12,350 nucleotides of DNA from Caldimonas sp. (GTDB lineage: Bacteria; Pseudomonadota; Gammaproteobacteria; Burkholderiales; Burkholderiaceae_C). The DNA is taken from positions 1 through 12,350 of the forward strand of contig JASLGD010000537.1 of the NCBI GenBank assembly GCA_030150305.1, in the 5' to 3' direction. The notes under the pieces are model-generated. The model ran no database searches and was not told the origin of the DNA. It saw only the letters and a program-made list of their open reading frames with translations. The position numbers and the translations under genes are program-made. Shown one piece after another: positions 7,810 to 12,350 of this stretch; within the stretch, counting starts at the first letter, position 1; every line of letters starts with the position of its first letter.

Positions 7810-7839
7810 ATGATATTCAGAGTGCCGGCCGGGCGTCGG
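7810..7839 (-). promoter_or_regulatory. candidate promoter of the RND operon
   Basis: On the minus strand TATCAT (7815-7810) matches five of six bases of the -10 consensus. An 18-nt spacer separates it from a weak -35-like CCGACG (7839-7834). It stands in one of the few A/T-containing spots of the 198-bp divergent intergenic region 7751-7948. A start near 7803 would give a leader of about 50 nt containing the hairpin. No operator palindrome or neighbouring regulator gene was seen. Confidence 0.35.
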
Positions 7840-7948
7840 CGAAGTCTTACCGGCGGCTGCCGGCTTGTCCCACACCCCGGACCTTGCGGCTGCCCTAACG
7901 TTCACGATCGGAGCGACACTCCGTCGACCCGCAACTCGAGAGAACACC

Positions 7949-8698
7949 ATGGCCACGACCACCGACACCGAACGGCCCTCGGAAGACACGGGTGCCGACT
8001 ACGGCTCGAGCCCCGGCGGCTCGAGCACCACCGCGCAGAAGCTGCGCGACCAGGCCGACGCCGTCGTCCAGCGCATCCAGCCGCAGATCGCGGCGGTCTC
8101 GACGTACGCGCGCAACGAGCCGACGAAGGCGCTGCTGATCTCGGCCGCGGCCGGCGCGGCGATCATGGGCCTGATCGCGCTGATGGTGCGGTCGGGCGGC
8201 CGCTCGACGCCGCAGGGCGTCGCGAAGTCGACGATGGCGGCGATCCGCGACGCCGCGCTCGACCTCGCCGACAGCGCGCAGAACATCGCCGCCGATGCGA
8301 TCGACAGCGCGCGCAGCCGCGCCGCCGACGCGATCGACCGCGCCCGCGGCCGCGCCAGCGACGCCGCCCGCCGCGCCGGCGACACCGCCAGCGACACAGC
8401 CAAGGATGCTGCCGACGCGACGCAGAGCCGCGCCGCCGCGGCGCTCGACGCGGCGCGCAGCCGCGCCTCGGCGGCCGCCGAAACCGTCTCCGACACCGTC
8501 GCCGAAACGTGGAAGAAGGTCCGCGACCAGGCGGCGCCGATGGTCGACAAGGTGCGGCCGCAGGTCGAGGCCGCGGCGAGCTACGTCCGCGAGGACCCGA
8601 CCCGCGCCGCGCTCGGCATCGCTGCCGCAGGCGCGATCATCGCCGGCCTCGTCGCGCTCGCGCGCCAGGCGGGCAACGACGACAACTCGTTCTACTGA
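7949..8698 (+). CDS. two-fold DUF883-like membrane protein with LEA-like 11-residue repeat linker
   Basis: The 249-residue protein has two copies of a 53-residue module, at residues 31-83 and 190-242, which align without gaps at 26 of 53 identities. Each has an amphipathic part (K-RDQA...PQ..A), an [N/E][E/D]PT hinge, and a glycine-zipper-type membrane helix (AAAGA-I-GL-AL). This resembles the C-terminal anchor of DUF883 proteins such as ElaB/YqjD, which bind ribosomes at the inner membrane in E. coli. Between them lie seven 11-residue units (residues 114-190), Ala/Asp/Arg-rich as in group 3 LEA proteins. The C-terminus is hydrophilic. ATG 7949 was chosen for the GAGAGA 5 nt upstream and because an in-frame upstream TTG would add an unconserved-looking tail. 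It is divergent to the RND operon. The role is inferred: a membrane-tethered helical rod for stress or envelope organisation. Confidence 0.8.
   Translation: MATTTDTERPSEDTGADYGSSPGGSSTTAQKLRDQADAVVQRIQPQIAAVSTYARNEPTKALLISAAAGAAIMGLIALMVRSGGRSTPQGVAKSTMAAIRDAALDLADSAQNIAADAIDSARSRAADAIDRARGRASDAARRAGDTASDTAKDAADATQSRAAAALDAARSRASAAAETVSDTVAETWKKVRDQAAPMVDKVRPQVEAAASYVREDPTRAALGIAAAGAIIAGLVALARQAGNDDNSFY
8288..8518 (+). repeat. seven LEA-like 11-codon repeats within the DUF883-like gene
   Basis: The region encodes consecutive 11-residue units, beginning AADAIDSARSR, AADAIDRARGR, ASDAARRAGDT, ASDTAKDAADA. The first two are nearly identical at DNA level, and later ones drift. The phase is continuous and ends exactly where the second membrane module starts. 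This is protein-level periodicity, not a selfish tandem repeat. Confidence 0.7.
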
Positions 8699-8706
8699 CT
8701 CTCGCT

Positions 8707-8734
8707 GCGCGGCGCGCCGTCCGGTGCGCCGCGC
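8707..8734 (+). terminator. strong stem-loop after the DUF883-like gene
   Basis: GCGCGGCGC (8707-8715) pairs with GCGCCGCGC (8726-8734). The pairing continues inward by three more pairs (one G-U) to a 4-nt loop, giving a 12-pair stem 9 bp after the stop codon. No T-run follows, so if it terminates it does so as a GC-rich I-shaped hairpin. It separates the gene from the DUF4142 gene. Confidence 0.5.
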
Positions 8735-8826
8735 GCCGTCGCTCGGCGAAGCCTCCTGCGCGCCACGCCGTCGCCCGGCGGCACAGCGTTTGCCGACTCG
8801 CTGCATCCACGTCGAAGGAGCAGCGC

Positions 8827-9432
8827 ATGTCGCATCACTTGAATCCCCGCGTCCGTTTCGTCCCGGCTTGTGTCGGCGTCGCCCTGCTCGTCGCCGCGAG
8901 CGCGGCGACCGCGCAGACGTCCGGCAGCAGCATGGGCAACGCGGGCACGAGCAACGCGGGATCGATGTCGTCGCAGTCGGCGGCCAAGGTCTCGTCGGCC
9001 GACAAGGCGTTCGTCCAGAAGGCGGCGATCGGCGGCATGGCCGAGGTGCAGATGGGCCGGCTCGCGCAGCAGAAGGCGGGCAGCGACCAGGTCAAGCAGT
9101 TCGGATCGCGCATGGTCGACGACCACAGCAAGGCCAACGACGAGCTGAAGCAGGTCGCGACGACCAAGGGCCTGACGCTGCCGACCGATCTCGACAGCAA
9201 GCACAAGAGCAAGATGCAGAAGCTCGAGAAGCTCTCGGGCGCGCAGTTCGACCGCGCCTACATGGACGACATGGTCGCCGACCACAAGGAAGACGTCTCC
9301 GACTTCCAGAAGCAGGCGAAGTCCGGCGCCGACGCCGACATCAAGGGCTTCGCGTCGAAGACGCTGCCGACGCTGCAGGAGCACCTGTCGATGGCGCAGT
9401 CGACCGACAAGGCGGTCAAGGCCGCCAAGTAG
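8827..9432 (+). CDS. exported DUF4142 (ferritin-like helical) protein
   Basis: The 201-residue protein starts with a signal peptide whose cleavage site is probably ATA|Q after residue 29. A Ser/Gly/Asn-rich linker follows, to about residue 58. The rest is a DUF4142 domain, a predicted four-helix bundle related to ferritin-like folds, with typical motifs such as KAFVQKAAIGGMAEVQMGRL, SRMVDDHSKAN and MVADHKEDV and conserved Asp/His and His/Glu pairs. Members are common in soil and plant-associated proteobacteria and are often linked to stress, but no biochemical activity is established. ATG 8827 has AAGGAG at 8815-8820, 6 nt before it, an excellent ribosome site. It follows the DUF883-like gene by 128 bp including a strong hairpin, so it may have its own promoter. 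Confidence 0.88.
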   Translation: MSHHLNPRVRFVPACVGVALLVAASAATAQTSGSSMGNAGTSNAGSMSSQSAAKVSSADKAFVQKAAIGGMAEVQMGRLAQQKAGSDQVKQFGSRMVDDHSKANDELKQVATTKGLTLPTDLDSKHKSKMQKLEKLSGAQFDRAYMDDMVADHKEDVSDFQKQAKSGADADIKGFASKTLPTLQEHLSMAQSTDKAVKAAK

Positions 9433-9452
9433 CAGCGAGGCGGGCGCCGTCG

Positions 9453-9458
9453 TATAAG
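9453..9458 (+). promoter_or_regulatory. candidate -10 element for the Rieske oxygenase operon
   Basis: TATAAG matches five of six bases of the -10 consensus and stands out in this GC-rich DNA, in the 61-bp gap after the DUF4142 gene. No good -35 hexamer is present 16-18 bp upstream, so an activator would be needed. Transcription would begin near 9465, at the base of the hairpin at 9464-9483. Confidence 0.35.
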
Positions 9459-9463
9459 TGAGC

Positions 9464-9483
9464 GACGCGCGCGGCCGCGCGTC
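9464..9483 (+). promoter_or_regulatory. hairpin directly before the ribosome site of the Rieske oxygenase gene
   Basis: GACGCGCG (9464-9471) pairs perfectly with CGCGCGTC (9476-9483) around a CGGC loop. The GGAGGA ribosome site starts at the next base (9484). It could be a terminator of the DUF4142 transcript lacking a T-tract, or a 5'-end hairpin of the next mRNA; sequence alone does not decide. Confidence 0.45.
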
Positions 9484-9493
9484 GGAGGATCCC

Positions 9494-10534
9494 TTGTACG
9501 TTCGCAACGCCTGGTACGTCGCCTGCACACCCGACGAGATCGCGTCCGGCCCGCTCGGACGCACGATCTGCGGCCAGCGCGTCGTGCTCTTTCGCGCCGA
9601 AGGCGGCGCGGTCGCCGCGCTCGAGGACTTCTGCCCGCACCGCGGCGCGCCGCTCTCGCTCGGCAAGCTGCGAGAAGACGGCCGCCTCGTCTGCGGCTAC
9701 CACGGTCTCGTCATGGGCGGCGACGGCCGCTGCGTCTCGATGCCCGGCCAGCGCGTGCGGCCGACGATCCGCTCGTACCCGACGATCGAGCGCTACGGCT
9801 TCGTCTGGATCTGGCCGGGCGACAAGGCGCAGGCTGATCCGAAGAAGCTGCACGCGCTGCCGTGGGCCGAGAGCGCGGACTGGGTCTACGCCGGCGGCCT
9901 CTACCACGTCAACTGCGACTACCGGCTGATGGTCGACAACCTGATGGACCTGACGCACGAGACGTACGTCCACGCGACGAGCATCGGCCAGCCCGAGATC
10001 GAGGAAGCCGCACCGGCAACGCGCGTCGAGGGCGACTCGGCGATCACGAGCCGCTTCATGACGAACATCCAGGCGCCGCCGTTCTGGCGCGCGGCGCTGC
10101 GCGGCAACGGCCTCGCCGACGACGTCCCGGTCGACCGCTGGCAGGTCTGCCGCTTCGTGCCGCCGAGCCACGTGCTGATCGAGGTCGGCGTCGCGCACGC
10201 CGGCCACGGCGGCTTCGACGCGCCCGCCGAGCGCAAGGTCTCGTCGATCGTCGTCGACTTCATCACCCCCGAGACCGACACCTCGATCTGGTACTTCTGG
10301 GGCATGGCGCGCAACTTCAACATCGGCGACGCCGCGCTCACGAAGCAGATCCGCGACGGCCAGGCGGCGATCTTCGGCGAGGACGTCGCGATCCTCGAGT
10401 CGCAGCAACGCAATCTCTCCGAGCAGCCGCGCCGCCACCTGATGCGCCTCAACATCGACATGGGCGGCTTCGAGGCGCGCCGCATCCTCGAGCGGCTCGT
10501 CGCCGAGGAGCAGAACGACCTGTTGAAGGCGTGA
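9494..10534 (+). CDS. Rieske non-heme iron oxygenase, VanA-like (aromatic O-demethylase type alpha subunit)
   Basis: The 346-residue enzyme should use O2 and electrons from a separate reductase to hydroxylate or demethylate a small, probably aromatic or methylated, substrate. The N-terminal Rieske [2Fe-2S] site has C47-x-H49 (CPHRGAP) and C67-x2-H70 (CGYHG). The catalytic domain has the mononuclear iron motif NLMDLTHETYVH with H155 and H160 and bridging D152. D297 in FGEDVAILE is the likely third ligand. Length and the start MYVRNAWYVACTPDEI match vanillate demethylase oxygenases and dicamba monooxygenase-like proteins. The start is TTG 9494 with GGAGGA 4 nt before it. A GTG at 9458 is in frame, but it would add 12 unconserved residues and coincides with a -10-like element. 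No reductase (VanB) or ferredoxin gene is visible in the window. The substrate is unknown. Confidence 0.9.
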   Translation: MYVRNAWYVACTPDEIASGPLGRTICGQRVVLFRAEGGAVAALEDFCPHRGAPLSLGKLREDGRLVCGYHGLVMGGDGRCVSMPGQRVRPTIRSYPTIERYGFVWIWPGDKAQADPKKLHALPWAESADWVYAGGLYHVNCDYRLMVDNLMDLTHETYVHATSIGQPEIEEAAPATRVEGDSAITSRFMTNIQAPPFWRAALRGNGLADDVPVDRWQVCRFVPPSHVLIEVGVAHAGHGGFDAPAERKVSSIVVDFITPETDTSIWYFWGMARNFNIGDAALTKQIRDGQAAIFGEDVAILESQQRNLSEQPRRHLMRLNIDMGGFEARRILERLVAEEQNDLLKA

Positions 10535-10577
10535 CCGGGAAATCCTCGCCCGCAGCCGGCGCGATCGCGACGTAACA

Positions 10578-10602
10578 TCGTCTCGTCGAAGGCAGGAGAC
10601 GA
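10578..10602 (+). promoter_or_regulatory. inverted repeat overlapping the ribosome site of the M24 gene
   Basis: TCGTCTC (10578-10584) pairs with GAGACGA (10596-10602) around an 11-nt loop. The right arm includes the last part of the AGGAG ribosome site (10594-10598) and the bases before the TTG start at 10606. It could mask the site in the mRNA. Confidence 0.35.
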
Positions 10603-10605
10603 GCG

Positions 10606-11907
10606 TTGGCCAAGAAGAAGCGCGAGCCGAGGATCGTCCGGCCCGAGGACATCGACCCGCACCACGACTGGACGCGGCCGCTGCAGGCCCCGGGCCACAT
10701 GCAGGTCGACTTCGAGGAGCGGGTGAACTTTCGCCGTCTCCACGATTACCGGCTGGCGCGCACCCGCGATGCGCTGGCGAAGTCGGGGCTCGGTGCCCTC
10801 CTCTGCTTCGACCAGCACAACATCCGCTACACGACGAGCACGGTGATCGGCGAGTGGGCGCGCGACAAGCTGACGCGCTACTCGCTGCTGACCGGCAACG
10901 GCGACCCGTACCTCTGGGACTTCGGCTCGGCGGCCAAGCACCACCGCCTGTACACGCCGTGGCTGTGCAAGGACCACTGCAAGGCGGGCCTGCTCGGCCT
11001 GCGCGGCGCGGTCGGCGGCGACGGCAAGCTCTTTCGCAGCGCGGCGCGCGAGATCAAGGCGCTGCTCGAGGAAGAAGGCGTCGCCGACATGCCGCTCGGC
11101 GTCGACATCGTCGAGGTGCCGATGATGCTCGAGCTGCAAAAGCTGGGGCTGGAGGTGCGCGACGCGCAGCAGACGATGCTCGAGGCGCGCGAGATCAAGA
11201 GCATCGACGAGCTGATGCTGCTCAACATGGCGGCGGCGATGGTCGACGGCGTCTACCACGAGATCGCCGAGAAGCTGAAGCCGGGAGTGCGCGAGAGCGA
11301 CATCGTCGCGCTGGCGACGATGCGCCTCTACAGCATGGGGTCGGACTGCGTCGAGGCGATCAACGCGATCTCGGGCGAGCGCTGCAATCCGCACCCGCAC
11401 AACTTCACCGACCGGCTGATCCGCCCCGGCGACCAGGCGTTCTTCGACATCATCCATTCGTACGTCGGCTACCGCACCTGCTACTACCGCACGTTCAGCG
11501 TCGGCCGCGCGACGCAGCCGCAGATCGACGCGTACAGACGGGCACGCGACTGGATGGACCGCGCGATCGCGCTGCTCAAGCCCGGCGTCTCGTCGGACGT
11601 CGTCGCGCGATCGTTCCCGACCGCCGAGGAGATCGGCAGCGCCGGCGAGATGGAGGCGTTCGGCCTCAACTTCTGCCACGGCCTCGGCCTCGGCCTGCAC
11701 GAGCGGCCGCTGATCTCGCGCCTCAGCTCGCTCGACGAGCCGATCGAGCTGAAGACCGGCATGGTGTTCGCGGTCGAGACGTACTGCCCGGCGAGCGACG
11801 GCTTCTCGGCGGCGCGGATCGAGGAGGAGGTGATCCTGACGCCGAGCGGGCCGAAGGTGATCTCGCTCTACCCGGCGCAGGAGCTGCCGATCGCCAATCC
11901 TTACTGA
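10606..11907 (+). CDS. M24-family (creatinase/aminopeptidase P fold) protein, DddP-like
   Basis: The 433-residue protein has an N-terminal creatinase-type domain (ALLCFDQHNIRYTTST) and a C-terminal pita-bread M24 domain. Family members are Xaa-Pro peptidases, creatinase and the DMSP lyase DddP. Length and layout resemble DddP more than peptidases, but that is recall-based comparison. Of the five usual metal ligands four are in place: D281 (FFDII), H358 (CHGLGLGLHE), E391 (AVETY) and E406 (RIEEEV). The second Asp of the usual GY-x-x-D-x-x-RTF motif is Cys292 (GYRTCYYRTF). This implies altered or absent metal binding, so a peptidase label would be unsafe. TTG 10606 is the start, with AGGAG 7 nt upstream. 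It follows the Rieske gene by 71 bp and precedes the reductase gene by 17 bp, so it is probably in their operon. Confidence 0.85.
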   Translation: MAKKKREPRIVRPEDIDPHHDWTRPLQAPGHMQVDFEERVNFRRLHDYRLARTRDALAKSGLGALLCFDQHNIRYTTSTVIGEWARDKLTRYSLLTGNGDPYLWDFGSAAKHHRLYTPWLCKDHCKAGLLGLRGAVGGDGKLFRSAAREIKALLEEEGVADMPLGVDIVEVPMMLELQKLGLEVRDAQQTMLEAREIKSIDELMLLNMAAAMVDGVYHEIAEKLKPGVRESDIVALATMRLYSMGSDCVEAINAISGERCNPHPHNFTDRLIRPGDQAFFDIIHSYVGYRTCYYRTFSVGRATQPQIDAYRRARDWMDRAIALLKPGVSSDVVARSFPTAEEIGSAGEMEAFGLNFCHGLGLGLHERPLISRLSSLDEPIELKTGMVFAVETYCPASDGFSAARIEEEVILTPSGPKVISLYPAQELPIANPY

Positions 11908-11924
11908 ATGCGAAGACGACCACG

Positions 11925-12350
11925 ATGGCGACACCCTTGGAAGCGAGATCCTTCGCTGGCGCTCCGGAGGACGGTGCGCGGCGGATCGGCTGGATCGGCA
12001 TCGGCCGCATGGGCTACGCGATGGCCGAGCGGCTCGCGAAGTCGGGCGCCGACCTCACCGTCTGGAACCGCACCCGCGCGAAGGCCGAGCCGCTCGCGAA
12101 GCACGGGGCGAAGATCGGAGGCGCGCTCGTCGACCTCGCCGCGTGCGACATCGTCTTCGTCATGGTCTCGACCTGGGACGACGTCCGCGAGGTCGTCGCC
12201 GGGCAGCACGGGCTGCTGAGCGGCGAACGCGCGCCGAAGCTCGTCGTCGAGTGCTCGTCGATCTCGCTCGAAGGCTCGGCCGAGCTGCGCGAGCTGCTCG
12301 CCGCGCGCGGCGTCGCGCTGCTCGCCGCGCCTGTCTCCGGCAACGCCAAG
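11925..12350 (+). CDS. NAD(P)-dependent 3-hydroxyisobutyrate dehydrogenase-family oxidoreductase, 3'-truncated by window
   Basis: The 142 visible residues form the N-terminal Rossmann domain of a beta-hydroxyacid dehydrogenase, which interconverts a small 2- or 3-hydroxyacid or semialdehyde. The cofactor loop is GWIGIGRMG (residues 22-30). Strand 2 ends in VWNRTRAK, whose Asn-Arg-Thr in place of an acidic residue is typical of NADPH-using members such as glyoxylate/succinic semialdehyde reductases. The family's substrate-loop motif appears as APVSGNAK at the very end, instead of the more usual PVSGG. The frame has no stop before the window ends, and about half the protein (catalytic Lys and C-terminal helical domain) is missing. 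ATG 11925 is 17 bp after the M24 stop with only a weak GAAG ribosome site. An ATG at 11908 is in another frame and leads to an Arg-rich shadow. Confidence 0.85.
   Translation, partial: MATPLEARSFAGAPEDGARRIGWIGIGRMGYAMAERLAKSGADLTVWNRTRAKAEPLAKHGAKIGGALVDLAACDIVFVMVSTWDDVREVVAGQHGLLSGERAPKLVVECSSISLEGSAELRELLAARGVALLAAPVSGNAK

Noticed and set aside
3005..7813. Open plus-strand frame of about 1600 codons opposite the RND operon
   Set aside because: Its product is Arg/Asp/His-rich and low in complexity, as expected from the antisense frame of GC-rich genes; the minus-strand frames encode clear RND proteins.
7865..7948. TTG start for the DUF883-like protein
   Set aside because: There is no good ribosome site, and ATG 7949 has GAGAGA at suitable spacing.
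8288..8518. Short repeats considered as a CRISPR or minisatellite array
   Set aside because: The period is 11 codons within a coherent reading frame, spacers are absent and units diverge at DNA level.
9458..9493. GTG start for the Rieske oxygenase
   Set aside because: It overlaps a TATAAG element, lacks a ribosome site and adds unconserved residues, while TTG 9494 follows GGAGGA.
10561..10568. GCGATCGC octamer resembling the cyanobacterial HIP1 element
   Set aside because: A single occurrence in GC-rich DNA is expected by chance, and the gene content is not cyanobacterial.
10573..10578. TAACAT as a -10 box before the M24 gene
   Set aside because: Only four of six bases match, no -35 is at proper distance, and operon transcription from upstream is simpler.
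11908..12219. Plus-strand ORF starting in the TGAATG after the M24 gene
   Set aside because: Its product is Arg/Ser-rich shadow sequence; the frame from 11925 encodes a recognisable Rossmann domain.

Overview
The window is very GC-rich (by eye near 70%), with strong G/C bias at third codon positions and tightly packed genes. Protein content (PssA-type phospholipid synthase, a tripartite RND pump with a NodT-type lipoprotein, DUF883-like and DUF4142 stress-type proteins, a VanA-like Rieske oxygenase) points to a Gram-negative proteobacterium, most likely a betaproteobacterium of the Burkholderiales type. That assignment is inference from gene families only. No rRNA, tRNA, CRISPR array, transposase or integrase was seen.

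Layout: (1) 1-1305, plus strand: the 3' part of a CDP-diacylglycerol-serine phosphatidyltransferase gene, then an FkbM-type methyltransferase. (2) 1351-7750, minus strand: an RND efflux operon read right to left, in the order inner-membrane pump, periplasmic adaptor, outer-membrane lipoprotein, then a small unknown helical protein. The first three are joined by a 3-bp gap and a 4-bp GTGA overlap. (3) 7751-7948: a divergent intergenic region, the longest gene-free stretch (198 bp), with a candidate promoter and a leader hairpin for the pump operon. (4) 7949-9432, plus strand: a two-fold DUF883-like membrane protein with an LEA-like 11-residue repeat linker, then an exported DUF4142 protein. (5) 9494-12350, plus strand: a putative catabolic operon of a VanA-like Rieske oxygenase, a DddP/creatinase-like M24 protein, and a 3-hydroxyisobutyrate-dehydrogenase-family reductase that runs off the window. 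The first two of these genes start with TTG behind strong Shine-Dalgarno sites.

How the genes work together: the RND set should form one envelope-spanning exporter. The DUF883-like and DUF4142 proteins look like an envelope or stress pair. The last three genes plausibly take one small methylated or betaine-like compound through oxidative demethylation, cleavage and reduction, but the substrate cannot be read from sequence.

Most unusual points: the double DUF883/LEA architecture; an in-frame REP-like palindromic insertion in the RND pump; replacement of two canonical proton-relay residues in that pump; a Cys in place of a metal-binding Asp in the M24 protein; and a 42-bp tandem duplication at the adaptor/outer-membrane-protein junction that also carries the GTG start.
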